A stretch of DNA of 64,000 bases from Megasphaera paucivorans (GTDB lineage: Bacteria > Bacillota > Negativicutes > Veillonellales > Megasphaeraceae): positions 83,268-147,267 of the forward strand of contig NZ_FNHQ01000001.1 in NCBI RefSeq assembly GCF_900103535.1, in the 5' to 3' direction. How positions within the stretch are numbered: the first letter of the stretch is position 1; every line of letters begins with the position of its first letter. The notes beneath the pieces were generated by a model. The model saw nothing but the letters and a program-made list of their open reading frames with translations, did not search any database and was not told the DNA's origin. This document shows positions 7,046-17,521 of this stretch, one piece after another. The position numbers and the translations under genes are program-made.

Positions 7046-7570
7046 TTATAAATTACTTGTCATTTCATTTAAATTGTACATTTCTCTTCTCACATAACGT
7101 GCAAAACGATATGCATATTTATTATGTTCATCTGCCGCAAACTCCTGTAATTCTGCAATATACCAATCTTTTCTTAAAAATTTCGGAAAAAAAGTATCTG
7201 CCGTAAATACCGCATCTATCTCTGTAATATACTGGCTGTATGCAAACGGCATAAAAGACTCATACATAGATGCTCCGCCAATAACAAAATAATCTTTGTT
7301 CGGCAGTAATGCCGCCACCACATCTTCTACTGAATGATATACGGTAATATGAGAATCATTCCTTTTATACTGTTTCTGTCTTGTCACGATAATATGATGA
7401 CGCTGAGGCAAAATACCAGGTAAACTTTCAAAAGTTTTACGTCCCATAATAATAGTATGCCCGCTGGTAAGCGCCTTAAATCGTTTCAAATCCTCCGAAA
7501 TATGGCAAAGAAGATGTCCATTAATTCCTATCCCCTGATTTTTATCTACTGCGGCAATAAGATGAATCAT
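7046..7570 (-). CDS. folA: Dihydrofolate reductase
   Basis: This 174-residue DHFR shows IAAVDKNQGIG at the N-terminus, the MGRKTFESLP cofactor-binding segment near residue 45, and FVIGGASMYE, which carries the NADPH-binding glycine pair. It reduces dihydrofolate to tetrahydrofolate with NADPH, regenerating the folate that thymidylate synthase oxidises. The start codon overlaps the stop of thyA, so the two are translationally coupled. The last ~15 residues are a non-conserved extension. Confidence 0.93.
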   Translation of the reverse strand: MIHLIAAVDKNQGIGINGHLLCHISEDLKRFKALTSGHTIIMGRKTFESLPGILPQRHHIIVTRQKQYKRNDSHITVYHSVEDVVAALLPNKDYFVIGGASMYESFMPFAYSQYITEIDAVFTADTFFPKFLRKDWYIAELQEFAADEHNKYAYRFARYVRREMYNLNEMTSNL

Positions 7571-8361
7571 TATACAGCTACCTCCATGGATAATTTTCCT
7601 AAGTGCTGATAATTATCGAGTCTAATATCATCTATTGTAAACTTGTAAAAATCGTGAATGTTAGGATCAATAAGAAGTTTCGGCGCCTGCAATGCTTTAT
7701 CACGGCGCTTTAACTGCTGTTTGAGTATGTCTATATGATTTTCATACACATGGGCATTATTAATAACATGTGTAAACAATCCTGGTTTCAATCCTACCGA
7801 TTGGGCAACTAAATGAACAAGCACGGCATATTGTGCCATATTAAACGGAACACCTAATCCCATGTCACCGCTGCGCTGAATAAGCATACAATTCAATCGA
7901 TCATCGGTAACATCCCATAATGTCTGAAAAGCACACGGCTGCAAGCTCATATCGGGAAGATCTTCTATATTCCATAAAGATACAATCATACGTCGATTTT
8001 GATTATCGGATTTCAACATATCTAATAGGCGGTCTACTTGCTTAAATTTACGAATTTGATATCCGTACGCTTTGCCAATCGTACCATCAGGACGCATCCA
8101 CTCATCCCAAACGTGGCATCCCATTTTTTGTAACTCCCTGACATCATTACTTTGAAGTTGCCATATCCAAAGAAGCTCCTTAACGGCAGTTTTAAAAGCA
8201 ACAAATTTTGTTGTCAAAATAGGAAATTCTTGATTTAAATCAAATTGCATAATTTGGTGAGGCAGTTTGTAGGTAGGAATACCCGTTCGGTTGTTAGAAT
8301 AATACCCTTCTTTAATTATTTTTTCAACAATATCCAAATACTTCTCATCTGCTTTACTCAA
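7570..8361 (-). CDS. thyA: Thymidylate synthase (ThyA)
   Basis: This protein of about 263 residues methylates dUMP to dTMP using methylene-tetrahydrofolate. The active-site cysteine is in [12 protein letters not shown] near residue 140. The [17 protein letters not shown] segment (dUMP phosphate and base contacts) and HVYENHID follow as usual. The residue after the catalytic cysteine is Ala rather than the His of E. coli (PCH), and the protein belongs to a divergent ThyA branch. The likely start is the TTG at 8361, with AGAGGTG 6 bases upstream; a GTG at 8370 is the alternative. It lies directly after recQ and is coupled to folA. Confidence 0.92.
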   Translation of the reverse strand: MSKADEKYLDIVEKIIKEGYYSNNRTGIPTYKLPHQIMQFDLNQEFPILTTKFVAFKTAVKELLWIWQLQSNDVRELQKMGCHVWDEWMRPDGTIGKAYGYQIRKFKQVDRLLDMLKSDNQNRRMIVSLWNIEDLPDMSLQPCAFQTLWDVTDDRLNCMLIQRSGDMGLGVPFNMAQYAVLVHLVAQSVGLKPGLFTHVINNAHVYENHIDILKQQLKRRDKALQAPKLLIDPNIHDFYKFTIDDIRLDNYQHLGKLSMEVAV

Positions 8362-8372
8362 GAAAATCACCT

Positions 8373-10196
8373 CTATATATTTTTAAGTTCTTCTATCGTC
8401 ATCAAAAACGGTTTGCCATATTTATGCAATTTAAAAGTTCCAACTCCTTTTATGCGTTCCATTTCTTCCAGCGTAACCGGCAAGGTGCGCGCCATTTCCC
8501 ATAAAGTAGCATCTGTAAAAATAACAAAAGGTGGAATATGTTCTTCTTTTGCAAGATTATATCGCAAATTGCGAAGTTGTTCAAATACAGGCCGCAATTT
8601 TTCTTCATCTATCGATATACTTTCTTCACTATGTTTATCCTTCTTTTTCGTTTCTAATATTTCCGAAGAAGAAGGAATCGCGATTTTTTGCAATACTTTA
8701 GCAGTACCCGCCAACACATTCTGCCCGGCAGCAGTAAGAGAAATAATAGGATATTGCCCTTCAGTTTGCTCTAAATACTGATCTTCAATACATTGTCGCA
8801 CAAAATCACGTATTTCATTAAGAGAAAATCGACTTAACATGCCATATGCCACGGCATGATCAAATCCATATCGCTTGACCTTTGCGTTGGCACTTCCTTT
8901 CAAAATATCGCATATCATTGTCATTCCAAAGCGTCCTTTAAGTTCGTCGACACATATGAATACACTTTTCGCCGGAAGTGTCATATCTTCCTCTACTACT
9001 TTTCTATCGCAATTGCCGCAATGACCACATTGCTCCCATTGGGAATGTTCGCCGAAATATTCCAAAATATATCGGCGCAGACAAGTATGGCATTCACAGT
9101 AATCAATCATACGCCGCAGCATATGTTCTTCCTTCAGTTTTTGCTGCATATCATGGCAGGACATTTTTATCAAATACCGCTGTACCATAATATCCTGCCG
9201 GCTAAACAATAAAATGCATTCGCCGGGAGCACCGTCCCGACCAGCTCTTCCGGCTTCTTGATAATAACTTTCCAAATTTTTAGGCATCTGATAGTGAATG
9301 ACAAAACGGACGTTGCTCTTATCAATTCCCATTCCAAATGCATTCGTTGCTACCATCACTTGTATTTCATCATAAGAAAATCTTTCTTGCATAGTACGCC
9401 GTGTTTCATCACTCATCCCAGCATGGTACCGGCCAGCCTTGATGTGATATTTATGAAGCTCTGTATATAAACGATCGACTTCTTTGCGTGTTGCCGCATA
9501 AATAATGCCGCTATCGTTTTTATGTTTAGTCAAATAGTTCAAAATAAAAGGTGTTTTATCAATACCCTTCACAACGCTGAAATACAAATTAGGTCGATCA
9601 AAGCCACCAATAAATATTTTTTCTTCCTGCAGCCCCAGCAAACTCATCATATCCGTTTTCACTTTTTCCGTCGCCGTCGCCGTGAAAGCACCGACAACAG
9701 GCCGAGGCTGCAAAGATTGCAGCCAATCTTTAATATGGCAATAACTCGTACGAAAATCATGTCCCCATTGGGAAACGCAATGAGCTTCGTCAATCACAAC
9801 CAATGATATGTGCATATTGCTCATAAACGACATAAAAAATTCATTTTCCAATCGTTCCGGAGACACATATACTAATTTTATTTTGCCGCTGCGGATCAAT
9901 GAAAATTTCTCTTTCATTTCCGGAAAAGTACATTGGCTGTTAATATAGGCCGCAGGTATTTGTTGATTAACTAAAGAGTCTACCTGGTCCTTCATAAGTG
10001 AAATAAGCGGAGAAATAACTATCGTTATTCCATCTAATATAAGGCCCGGTATTTGAAAACAAATTGATTTTCCCGCTCCTGTCGGCATAATCGCCAAACA
10101 ATCGCGACCAGAAAGCAGTGCATTGATAATCTCCTCTTGCCCCGGTCGAAAGGTTGTATAACCAAAATATTTTTTTAATATAGTAATAGGCTGCAA
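8373..10196 (-). CDS. recQ: ATP-dependent DNA helicase RecQ
   Basis: This 607-residue protein has complete RecQ architecture. Walker A GAGKS is at 40-44, DEAH with the RecQ-specific VSQWGHDFR extension is near 136-147, and helicase motifs V-VI are in [13 protein letters not shown] zinc-binding segment (CECHTCLRR...CGHCGNC) follows, then a winged-helix RQC region and a C-terminal HRDC domain ([15 protein letters not shown]...[13 protein letters not shown]). It unwinds DNA 3'-5' in recombination and fork repair. The start is a TTG with GGGAGGAA about 5 bases upstream. It is separated from the aminotransferase by a terminator and runs into thyA with a 2-base gap. Confidence 0.95.
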   Translation of the reverse strand: MQPITILKKYFGYTTFRPGQEEIINALLSGRDCLAIMPTGAGKSICFQIPGLILDGITIVISPLISLMKDQVDSLVNQQIPAAYINSQCTFPEMKEKFSLIRSGKIKLVYVSPERLENEFFMSFMSNMHISLVVIDEAHCVSQWGHDFRTSYCHIKDWLQSLQPRPVVGAFTATATEKVKTDMMSLLGLQEEKIFIGGFDRPNLYFSVVKGIDKTPFILNYLTKHKNDSGIIYAATRKEVDRLYTELHKYHIKAGRYHAGMSDETRRTMQERFSYDEIQVMVATNAFGMGIDKSNVRFVIHYQMPKNLESYYQEAGRAGRDGAPGECILLFSRQDIMVQRYLIKMSCHDMQQKLKEEHMLRRMIDYCECHTCLRRYILEYFGEHSQWEQCGHCGNCDRKVVEEDMTLPAKSVFICVDELKGRFGMTMICDILKGSANAKVKRYGFDHAVAYGMLSRFSLNEIRDFVRQCIEDQYLEQTEGQYPIISLTAAGQNVLAGTAKVLQKIAIPSSSEILETKKKDKHSEESISIDEEKLRPVFEQLRNLRYNLAKEEHIPPFVIFTDATLWEMARTLPVTLEEMERIKGVGTFKLHKYGKPFLMTIEELKNI

Positions 10197-10217
10197 CGAT
10201 GTTCCTCCCTTTCACAA

Positions 10218-10250
10218 AGAAAGGACATGCCCATAAGCATGTCCTTTTTT
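10218..10250. terminator. Intrinsic terminator after the aminotransferase gene
   Basis: The stem AAAGGACATGC/GCATGTCCTTT has a 6-base loop. The U-run is best on the plus strand, but the minus strand also has TTTCTTTG after the stem. Confidence 0.65.
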
Positions 10251-10265
10251 CCAGCATCAACGTAA

Positions 10266-11450
10266 TTATCTCAATTCTTCCTTTAATACTTCTCCTAAAC
10301 GCTGGATACCTTCGACAATACGATCTTCCGGCATATTGGAATAGTTCAAACGAAAATGGTTCGCATTGCCGCCATTCGGATAAAAAATACCGCCGGGTAC
10401 ATACGCAACTTGCTTTGCAATTACCTTAGGCATCATTTCTTTAGCATCCATATATGCTGGCAAGGTTACCCACGTGAATAAACCGCCTTCAGGATAAGTA
10501 AAAGTAATTCCTTCCGGAAAGTATTTTTGCATGGATTCATACATCAAAGTACGGCGTTTTGCATAAAGGGCTTTAATTTTCGTAACATGTGCATCTAAAT
10601 CAAACATATTAATAAAATAAGCAGCTTGACGCTGACCAAACGTGGAAGTTCCTAAATCAACAGCTTGCTTAAATTTAACAAATTTATCGATGATTTCCGG
10701 GTTTGCAACAGTCCAGCCTAACCGCAGGCCTGGCATAAATATTTTGGAAAAGGAGCCAAGAAATACAACCTTCCCCTGTGTATCCATCGATTTTAATGAC
10801 GGTAATTTTTCTCCGTCATACCGCAATTCACCATATGGATCATCTTCTACAACAACTACATCGTATTTATTGATGATATCCATAAAGGCTTTTCTGCGTT
10901 CCATCGGCCAGGTAATACCCGTTGGATTCTGAAAATCAGGAATAACATAAATCATTTTTACCTTTGCGTCAGATGCAAGAATTTTTTCCAATTCTTCTGG
11001 AATCATTCCCTTATCATCGGTAGGTACTTCTGTGTATTTCGGACAAACCGGATCAAATGCCATGATAGCCCCCATATAAGAAGGACTTTCCATTAAAACA
11101 GTATCATCTTTGTTGACCAAAATCTGAGATAAGATAAACAATGCCTGCTGAGAACCTGTCGTTACAACAATATTTTCAGCTTTGCAGTCTACGAAAAAGG
11201 CTTGTTTCATTCTTTTAGCGATTTCTTCGCGTAAGGGAACATAACCTTCAGTAGTGCCATACTGTACGGCCTGACGACCTTCTTTTTCCAGTATTGCTAC
11301 ATCGACCTTTTTCATTTCTTCAATAGGAAACAATTCCGGGGCAGGGAGCCCGCCAGCAAAAGAAATTACTTCCGGCTGTTCCGTTAATTTTAATAAGGCT
11401 GCGATGTCTGACGACTGTAACGTCTGCGCAAAATCTGAAAACTTTACCAT
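10266..11450 (-). CDS. PLP-dependent class I aminotransferase (2-aminoadipate/AlaA-like group)
   Basis: This fold-type I aminotransferase has about 394 residues. The N-terminal ISFAGGLPAPELFP, the TGSQQAL cofactor loop, PDFQNPTG (PLP ring contact) and GSFSKIFMPGLRLGW with the Schiff-base lysine are all present. This sequence type is shared with LysN-like 2-aminoadipate aminotransferases and with the catalytic half of MocR regulators, but no DNA-binding domain is attached here. The exact amino donor is not predictable. The ATG at 11450 with AAGGAG 8 bases upstream is preferred over a GTG at 11459. It has its own promoter and is monocistronic. Confidence 0.85.
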   Translation of the reverse strand: MVKFSDFAQTLQSSDIAALLKLTEQPEVISFAGGLPAPELFPIEEMKKVDVAILEKEGRQAVQYGTTEGYVPLREEIAKRMKQAFFVDCKAENIVVTTGSQQALFILSQILVNKDDTVLMESPSYMGAIMAFDPVCPKYTEVPTDDKGMIPEELEKILASDAKVKMIYVIPDFQNPTGITWPMERRKAFMDIINKYDVVVVEDDPYGELRYDGEKLPSLKSMDTQGKVVFLGSFSKIFMPGLRLGWTVANPEIIDKFVKFKQAVDLGTSTFGQRQAAYFINMFDLDAHVTKIKALYAKRRTLMYESMQKYFPEGITFTYPEGGLFTWVTLPAYMDAKEMMPKVIAKQVAYVPGGIFYPNGGNANHFRLNYSNMPEDRIVEGIQRLGEVLKEELR

Positions 11451-11507
11451 TCTTACCACTCCTTCTAAGCACTACGTGCAGATAAGTAAATCCTTCCCAG
11501 TGGAACA

Positions 11508-11536
11508 ATTATAACACACATAATCAGGCTTTGCAA
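11508..11536 (-). promoter_or_regulatory. Promoter of the aminotransferase gene
   Basis: TTGCAA (11531-11536) and a perfect TATAAT (11508-11513) are separated by 17 bp. The -35 box lies inside the last codons of ribF. Confidence 0.6.
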
Positions 11537-12468
11537 TTTTCCATTTTTGAAAAGTAAGATAGCGTCTGGCTTCTGTCCAATTCCATTTGATGAATCAAAT
11601 CTTCCGCATTGGTAAACTTCACTTCTTTTCGAAGTCGTTTATAAAAACGGACACATACCTTCTCTCCGTATAATTTCCCCTGCCAATCTAAAATATGTGT
11701 TTCTATCCGTCTATATTGATTAGTAAAAGTTGGATTAGCTCCAATATTGGTCATAGCCGGAAGCCAATACTCCCCAGCCTTCATTTCTGTAACATATACG
11801 CCATCCGGTGGTATAGCCATTTGCAGCGGAATCAACATATTGGCCGTGGGGAATCCGATAGTATGTCCTCTCTTATCACCTTCCACAACCATGCCTTCTA
11901 ATTCATATGTTCTTCCCAGCAATGCTGCCGCCATCTCCATATGTCCCAGCTGAACAGCCTTGCGTATGACGGTACTGCTGATGGGAGCTGTTCGTCCGGG
12001 AGTTTCCAACAGAGGAAGTACGTAAACAGGTATATCCTGCTGCATTAAAGCCGCCTTAAGAGTCGCTGTATTCCCAGCAGCTTTCGCTCCATATGTAAAG
12101 TTATCTCCTACCACAACACCACGCGGTTTTAAGTATTTTAATAACTGATTTGTAAAGTCAACATGCGTTTCGCTAATCAATGTGCGATTCATTGGTAATA
12201 GTACCAGTGCATCTATACCTAAATCGGAAATATATCGAATCTTTTGTTCTGCTGTCGCCAGTCGTACTGGTTCTCTCTGCGGACAAAGCACGGAAAACGG
12301 ATGGGCTGAAAAAGTAACAACAACCGCCGTCCCATTGATACTCTTTGCCTTCTTCATAGCTTCCTGCATAACTTTTTGATGTCCCAGATGTATTCCGTCA
12401 AAAGTACCTAACGCAATAACTGCATTGGGACACCCTGCGACTTCTTCAAATGAATGAAACACTTGCAT
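11524..12468 (-). CDS. ribF: Bifunctional riboflavin kinase / FAD synthetase
   Basis: This is a 314-residue two-domain RibF. The N-terminal adenylyltransferase domain carries ALGTFDGIHLGHQ (HxGH-type nucleotide-binding loop), and ISSTVIR lies near its end. The C-terminal riboflavin kinase domain shows GHTIGFPTANM, where the Thr-Ala-Asn binds Mg-ATP, and ETHILDW. Together they turn riboflavin into FMN and then FAD. It is the last gene of the rimP-ribF operon, 11 bp after truB. No FMN riboswitch is seen. Confidence 0.95.
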   Translation of the reverse strand: MQVFHSFEEVAGCPNAVIALGTFDGIHLGHQKVMQEAMKKAKSINGTAVVVTFSAHPFSVLCPQREPVRLATAEQKIRYISDLGIDALVLLPMNRTLISETHVDFTNQLLKYLKPRGVVVGDNFTYGAKAAGNTATLKAALMQQDIPVYVLPLLETPGRTAPISSTVIRKAVQLGHMEMAAALLGRTYELEGMVVEGDKRGHTIGFPTANMLIPLQMAIPPDGVYVTEMKAGEYWLPAMTNIGANPTFTNQYRRIETHILDWQGKLYGEKVCVRFYKRLRKEVKFTNAEDLIHQMELDRSQTLSYFSKMENCKA

Positions 12469-12479
12469 GTACAGTTACC

Positions 12480-13364
12480 TCACAATACCCCCGTAAACAT
12501 TTTATGGGGTCGTATAATATGATGCTCTTTATTAAAACAGCCAATTCCCACTAATATCTCCCCAGGGCCATATATGCGCAAAGGAACACCCTCTTCAAAA
12601 TTTCGTCCGGCAAAAGGCACTGCCCGCCCTTGCAGAAGAAATTGACATTCTTCCAATGGCAAGTTAATCCGTGTCATGTGTTGTATTCCCATATCACTAG
12701 GTAATATATATCGTAAAGGATCTTTCTCCAGCGTTTCCAAGGTTATCGCATCGTCAATATCAAACAATCCGGCCTTGACCCTGACTAAATAGGACATGAC
12801 CGCACACGTTCCCAGCGATTCGCCTATATCGCGAACCAACGAACGCATATACGTACCTTTAGAGCAAGTAACAGCTATACATCCGCGGCCACGATGGTAT
12901 TGCAAAAGACGGATCTCAAAAATAGTGACCCGCCTGCTTGGCAATGTGAATTCCTGATGCTGTCTGGCCAGTTTATACGCCTTAACTCCGTTAATATTAA
13001 CTGCAGAGTACTGCGACGGCCTTTGCTCCATATCCCCGACAAACCGTTCCTGTAGCCATGTCATCAACATAGGTGCATCCATATTGGGAATTTTTCCCTG
13101 AGCAACAACAGTTCCTGTAATATCTTCCGTATCTGTTGCCAAACCAAATAAAAACTCAACATGATATGTTTTTATTTCATTGCCGCCATATTCAATAAGC
13201 CGCGTTGCTTGACCTAAATACACAGGCAAAACACCTGCTGCCAGCGGATCAAGCGTTCCCGCATGCCCTACTTTTTTCATAGAATAAATACGACGGATTT
13301 GACCGATAATATCATGACTGGACATTCCTGTAGGTTTTAATACATTCAAAATTCCATTTTTCAT
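12480..13364 (-). CDS. truB: tRNA pseudouridine-55 synthase TruB
   Basis: This 294-residue protein makes pseudouridine 55 in the T loop of tRNAs. The catalytic Asp39 is in GHAGTLDPLAAG, followed by YLGQATRL and the KGTYMRSLVRDIG motif in the second half of the domain. A C-terminal PUA-like segment is present but short. The start overlaps the nrnA stop by four bases, so translation is coupled. Its place between nrnA and ribF is standard for Firmicutes. Confidence 0.95.
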   Translation of the reverse strand: MKNGILNVLKPTGMSSHDIIGQIRRIYSMKKVGHAGTLDPLAAGVLPVYLGQATRLIEYGGNEIKTYHVEFLFGLATDTEDITGTVVAQGKIPNMDAPMLMTWLQERFVGDMEQRPSQYSAVNINGVKAYKLARQHQEFTLPSRRVTIFEIRLLQYHRGRGCIAVTCSKGTYMRSLVRDIGESLGTCAVMSYLVRVKAGLFDIDDAITLETLEKDPLRYILPSDMGIQHMTRINLPLEECQFLLQGRAVPFAGRNFEEGVPLRIYGPGEILVGIGCFNKEHHIIRPHKMFTGVL

Positions 13365-14305
13365 AGAGCTTTTAAAATTTCCTTTACAAGATGTTTTTTC
13401 GCATCCAATAAATTCATATTAATTGTACAGCCGGCAGCTCGTATATGTCCACCGCCGCCAAATACTGCGGCAATGGAATTTACATCCACACTTTTCGAAC
13501 GCAGGCTGACCCGGGATTCTTTATCTTTAATATATTTAATCGTAAAAGCTACTTCTGATCCCTTAACTGAGCGGGCATAATCAATGTATCCTCCCGTGTG
13601 TTCCCCTGTAAACTTTAACAATTCCGTATCGAAAGTAATCCCGGAAATACGATTATTCGCAAATAATTCAATATGCTTCAACACTTCAGAAATTGCCCGC
13701 AATTTAACTAACGAACGTTCTTCTAACTGTTCCGAAATATGATTAGGTTTTGCTCCGGCATCCAGAAGGTCAGCTGCCATCCGTAGTGTATGTCCCGTTG
13801 TATTGCTGAATTTAAAGAAGCCACAATCCGTAGCAATTGCTAAATATAGAGCATTAGCCATAGAAGACGTAATCAAAATATCCCAGCGTTGAAACAAATC
13901 TGTCAATATTTCCCCTGTTGCAGCAAAATCAGCACGAATATATTCATAATCAGCAAAATGCTCATTGGAAATATGATGATCGATATTCAATACTTTTCCC
14001 TTGATGCATTGCACAGCAGAACCCGTTCTTTCCGCTGCAGTAGCATCAAGAATAACGGTCAGCCATGAATCGTCGGTTACAACGGTTTCCGGTCTAACGA
14101 TTTGATCCACACCCTGCAAAAAGAGAAATTTATCTTCTATAGTATCATCAATGGCAATAATGACTTTTTTTCCTAAAAGTGCCAGCCATTCACGCAAAGC
14201 AACCAACGATCCAATAGCATCGCCATCAGGATTGACGTGTGCCGTTAACATGATATTATCATAGTGCTCCAGAAGAGATTTAATTTCTTCAGATGAAATT
14301 TCCAT
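13361..14305 (-). CDS. nrnA: DHH/DHHA1 phosphoesterase, NrnA-type oligoribonuclease / pAp phosphatase
   Basis: This DHH-family protein has about 314 residues. AHVNPDGDAIGS holds the first metal ligands near residue 25, the DHH motif is in LNIDHHISN near residue 120, and the C-terminal DHHA1 domain ends in FGGGGHIRAAG. NrnA degrades very short RNA and dephosphorylates 3'-phosphoadenosine 5'-phosphate. The ATG at 14305 is preferred over a TTG at 14317 that overlaps the rbfA stop. It sits between rbfA and truB as usual. Confidence 0.9.
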   Translation of the reverse strand: MEISSEEIKSLLEHYDNIMLTAHVNPDGDAIGSLVALREWLALLGKKVIIAIDDTIEDKFLFLQGVDQIVRPETVVTDDSWLTVILDATAAERTGSAVQCIKGKVLNIDHHISNEHFADYEYIRADFAATGEILTDLFQRWDILITSSMANALYLAIATDCGFFKFSNTTGHTLRMAADLLDAGAKPNHISEQLEERSLVKLRAISEVLKHIELFANNRISGITFDTELLKFTGEHTGGYIDYARSVKGSEVAFTIKYIKDKESRVSLRSKSVDVNSIAAVFGGGGHIRAAGCTINMNLLDAKKHLVKEILKAL

Positions 14306-14313
14306 ATAATATG

Positions 14314-14661
14314 TCAATCCTTCTTTTCTATATCTTTCAAGATTTTATCGATTTTCATGCCATAATCCAAAGATTGATCTTCTTTAAATTGAATTTCCGG
14401 CGAATAACGGATTTTTAACCGCTTTCCTACTTCGGAACGAATATATCCATTAGCACTTTTCAATGCCGTTAACGTATCTTTTTTCTTCTTTTCATCACCA
14501 AACAAACTTACATAAACTGTAGCTTCCCGTAAATCCCCTGTGATTTTGGCATCTGTAACAGTAACAAACCCAATTCGAGGATCCTTTAATTCCTTAAGGA
14601 GTATATTAGAGACTTCTTGTTTGATGAATTCTTGGATTTTTCGTACTCGCATTTCTCCCAT
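14314..14661 (-). CDS. rbfA: Ribosome-binding factor A
   Basis: This is a 115-residue KH-type small protein with the RbfA pattern: RVRKIQEFIKQEVSNIL at the N-terminus, DPRIGFVTVTDAKIT in the middle, and a C-terminal RYSPEIQFKEDQSLDYG segment. It assists 16S rRNA 5'-end maturation and late 30S assembly, notably in the cold. The ATG has a GAGGAAAAG site. It follows infB in the translation operon. Confidence 0.94.
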   Translation of the reverse strand: MGEMRVRKIQEFIKQEVSNILLKELKDPRIGFVTVTDAKITGDLREATVYVSLFGDEKKKKDTLTALKSANGYIRSEVGKRLKIRYSPEIQFKEDQSLDYGMKIDKILKDIEKKD

Positions 14662-14678
14662 AATTGCTTTTCCTCACT

Positions 14679-17504
14679 TTATTCAGTCTCGACTTCAACC
14701 ATAATATACGCTTCCATTTCATCGCCTTCTTTAACATCGCGATATCCTTCGAGCGTTATACCACATTCATAGCCTTCCTGAACTTCTTTAACATCGTCCT
14801 TAAAACGGCGAAGAGAATCTACTTCCCCTTCATGTACTACAATTCCATTACGAATCAAACGTATTTTCGCACTGCTGGACATCTTACCTTCTGTTACGTA
14901 AGAACCAGCAACAATAACTTTAGGTGTGGTAATAACCTTTCTTACTTGGGCACGTCCCAGCACCTTTTCTTCCATCTTCTTTTCGAGCATCCCTTTCATA
15001 GCTGCTTCTACATCATTAATAGCATCATAGATAACTCGATAAGTACGCAAATCTACATGTTCATGTTCAGCCATCTTACGTGCTGCTGCATCCGGTCGAA
15101 CATTAAATCCTATAATGAGTGCATTAGAAGCCGAAGCCAGCATAACATCCGATTCAGTAACCGCTCCTACACCGGCATGAACAATCGCAATCCGTACTTC
15201 TTCACTCTTAATGCTTTCCAGCGATTGGCTTAATGCTTCCACCGATCCTTGCACGTCCCCTTTAACAATAAGGGAAAGTTCTTTTAATTCCCCTTGCTGT
15301 ATTTGATTAAATAAATCATCCAGCGTAACTTTCTGATTCTGATGCAGTTCAGACGTACGTTTCTTTTCCATACGTTTTTCTGCTACAGAACGGGCTGTTT
15401 TTTCATCAACTACGTTTAAGATATCCCCTGCTTCAGGAACATCATTAAGGCCCAGAATTTCAACGGGTATAGAGGGTTCTGCTTTCTTCATGCGTTCTCC
15501 CCGTTCATTGGTCATGGCACGGACATTCCCGTAACATGTACCAACGATAACCGTATCTCCAACATGAAGTGTTCCTTTTTGAATCAGGACAGATGCTACA
15601 GAACCGCGGCCTTTATCCAATTTGGCTTCAATAACAACACCCCGTGCCGGTCGATCTGGATTTGCCTTTAAATCGGATACTTCAGCAAGAACAAGAATAT
15701 TTTCCAGCAGTTCATCAAGTCCTATTTTTTTATGTGCAGAAACGGGTACCATGATGGTATCCCCGCCCCAATCTTCTCCCACCAGACCATATTCAGTCAA
15801 TTGCTGCATAACCTGTGAAGGATTAGCACCTTCCTTATCAATTTTGTTGATAGCTACAATAACAGGAACACCCGCCGACTTGGCATGATTAATAGATTCA
15901 ATCGTCTGCGGCATAACGCCATCATCCGCTGCAACAACGAGAACAGCTATATCTGTGACCTGCGCCCCACGGGCACGCATGGCGGTAAACGCTTCATGCC
16001 CCGGCGTATCCATAAATACAATCTTCTTACCGTTATAGCGGACCTGATATGCACCGATATGCTGTGTAATGCCGCCAGCTTCATGACTGGTTACATTGGT
16101 TTGGCGGATGGCGTCGAGAAGACTGGTCTTGCCGTGATCGACATGTCCCATAATAGTAACAACAGGAGGCCGAAACTTCAATGATTCAGGCGGATCAATA
16201 ATTTCTTCGATTTCCGTAGGATCTTCAGGTGGTGCCGCTTTCGTTACGGAAACATTAAATTCATCGGCAATAAGGCTGGCCGTATCATAATCAATTTCTT
16301 GATTAATTGTCGCCATAATGCCGCCCAGCAACAGTCTTTTAATAACTTCACCGACTTCACGATCTAGCTTTTCCGCAAAATCTTTAACAGTAATACTGTC
16401 ACCTATTTCAATAGCTGTTGGATATTTCTTTTTTCTCATTGCTTCTGCGTTCATAGTAAACCCTTCGCGCTGGCCATGCTGCATGCTTCTATGGCCTTTA
16501 TTCTTATTTTTGTTTTTATTTAAAACGTTGGATAACAATGTATGGGGTCTATTGACGTTTTTAGAGTTTGGTGTATTTTTTTTATTGTCATGGCCTGCAG
16601 TCGGCGTGTGTTTATTGTTTTTATCGTGGTGATTATTATGTGCATCGCTATTTTGCTGAGGGCGGGCAAAATATTTTGTGCGCTTATTATTTCCCTGCTT
16701 AGCGGCCTGACCATTGCCTTGCGGTCTGGACGGTTGACCATTGCCTTGCGGTCTGGACGGTTGACCATTGCCTTGCGGTCTGGACGGTTGACCATTACCT
16801 TGCGGTCTGGACGGTTGACCATTACCTTGCGGTCTGGACGCTTGGCCACTGCCTTGCGGTCTGGACGGTTGACCACTGCCTTGCGGTCTGGAATGCTGAT
16901 TGCTGCCTTGCGGTCTGGAATACGAGTTGCTGCCTTCCCGACGCTGGCTGTTTTGACTGTTCGTAGTCTGCCCGGTACGAGTATCGGAGTGCTGATTTCC
17001 TCTATTATCATTTTTTTGAGTGCTCTGGCCATTTTGGCGCTGGCCACCCGAATTCGCAAATTTTCCATCACGGTGCTGCAGATTTTGTGCATTGGAAAAT
17101 TTCTTTTTATTATCCCGGTTGTCATGATCCCGTGTCGGCCCGGCAGATGTTCTGGACTGTTTCTGCTGCGTACCGGTTTTAGCGGTTGTGTCTAAATACG
17201 GAGAATGGCTGGAATGCTGCCGTTCACCTTGACCGTTTCCTTCCTGGCGCGGCCCGTTTCCTTTATTCGCAGTCTGTTGGGCCGTATTATTATATGTGCC
17301 TTTAGCCCGTTTGGGAACTACCGCCCGTACCGGTTCCCTTTGTTCCTGCTTTTTAGGCGCAAAAATCCTATTCAATATAGATTTTGCATGATCATCCACA
17401 CCACTGAAATTACCAACCTTAATATTATTATCCTGCAGTGTTTTGATGACGGTTTTGGTTTCTACACCTAATTCCCGTGCTACTTCAAATACTCGTTTCG
17501 TCAT
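14679..17504 (-). CDS. infB: Translation initiation factor IF-2 with an expanded repeat-bearing N-terminus
   Basis: This 941-residue IF-2 delivers initiator tRNA to the 30S subunit. A short IF2_N domain occupies residues 1-50. Residues ~65-330 are low-complexity and rich in Gln, Asn, Gly, Arg and Ser, including eight 9-residue repeats of SRPQG[NS]GQ[PA]. A second IF2_N-like segment follows. The G domain starts near residue 450, with G1 GHVDHGKTS at ~453 and DTPGHEAFT and NKIDK after it. Domains II-IV complete the protein. The conserved core is intact, so the gene is functional, and the length excess comes from the linker. It lies between ylxQ and rbfA. Confidence 0.97.
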   Translation of the reverse strand: MTKRVFEVARELGVETKTVIKTLQDNNIKVGNFSGVDDHAKSILNRIFAPKKQEQREPVRAVVPKRAKGTYNNTAQQTANKGNGPRQEGNGQGERQHSSHSPYLDTTAKTGTQQKQSRTSAGPTRDHDNRDNKKKFSNAQNLQHRDGKFANSGGQRQNGQSTQKNDNRGNQHSDTRTGQTTNSQNSQRREGSNSYSRPQGSNQHSRPQGSGQPSRPQGSGQASRPQGNGQPSRPQGNGQPSRPQGNGQPSRPQGNGQPSRPQGNGQAAKQGNNKRTKYFARPQQNSDAHNNHHDKNNKHTPTAGHDNKKNTPNSKNVNRPHTLLSNVLNKNKNKNKGHRSMQHGQREGFTMNAEAMRKKKYPTAIEIGDSITVKDFAEKLDREVGEVIKRLLLGGIMATINQEIDYDTASLIADEFNVSVTKAAPPEDPTEIEEIIDPPESLKFRPPVVTIMGHVDHGKTSLLDAIRQTNVTSHEAGGITQHIGAYQVRYNGKKIVFMDTPGHEAFTAMRARGAQVTDIAVLVVAADDGVMPQTIESINHAKSAGVPVIVAINKIDKEGANPSQVMQQLTEYGLVGEDWGGDTIMVPVSAHKKIGLDELLENILVLAEVSDLKANPDRPARGVVIEAKLDKGRGSVASVLIQKGTLHVGDTVIVGTCYGNVRAMTNERGERMKKAEPSIPVEILGLNDVPEAGDILNVVDEKTARSVAEKRMEKKRTSELHQNQKVTLDDLFNQIQQGELKELSLIVKGDVQGSVEALSQSLESIKSEEVRIAIVHAGVGAVTESDVMLASASNALIIGFNVRPDAAARKMAEHEHVDLRTYRVIYDAINDVEAAMKGMLEKKMEEKVLGRAQVRKVITTPKVIVAGSYVTEGKMSSSAKIRLIRNGIVVHEGEVDSLRRFKDDVKEVQEGYECGITLEGYRDVKEGDEMEAYIMVEVETE
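16708..16924 (-). repeat. 27-bp tandem repeat inside infB
   Basis: Eight consecutive 27-bp units encode SRPQG[NS]GQ[PAH]. The central units are almost identical at DNA level, while units at the side nearer the protein N-terminus (higher coordinates) have diverged. Because 27 is a multiple of 3, copy changes keep the frame. Confidence 0.9.
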
Positions 17505-17521
17505 CTAGTTACCCCCTTATG

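Noticed and set aside
9967..10260. Open frame spanning the recQ start and the terminator
   Set aside because: It reads across the hairpin and the recQ N-terminus in another frame, with no ribosome-binding site or family match.
12469..12479. FMN riboswitch ahead of ribF
   Set aside because: Only 11 bases separate truB and ribF, so no leader can fit.
16520..17195. Long open frames on both strands over the infB linker
   Set aside because: The 27-bp repeat is a multiple of three and GC-richer than its surroundings, so all frames stay open. The annotated IF-2 frame explains the region.
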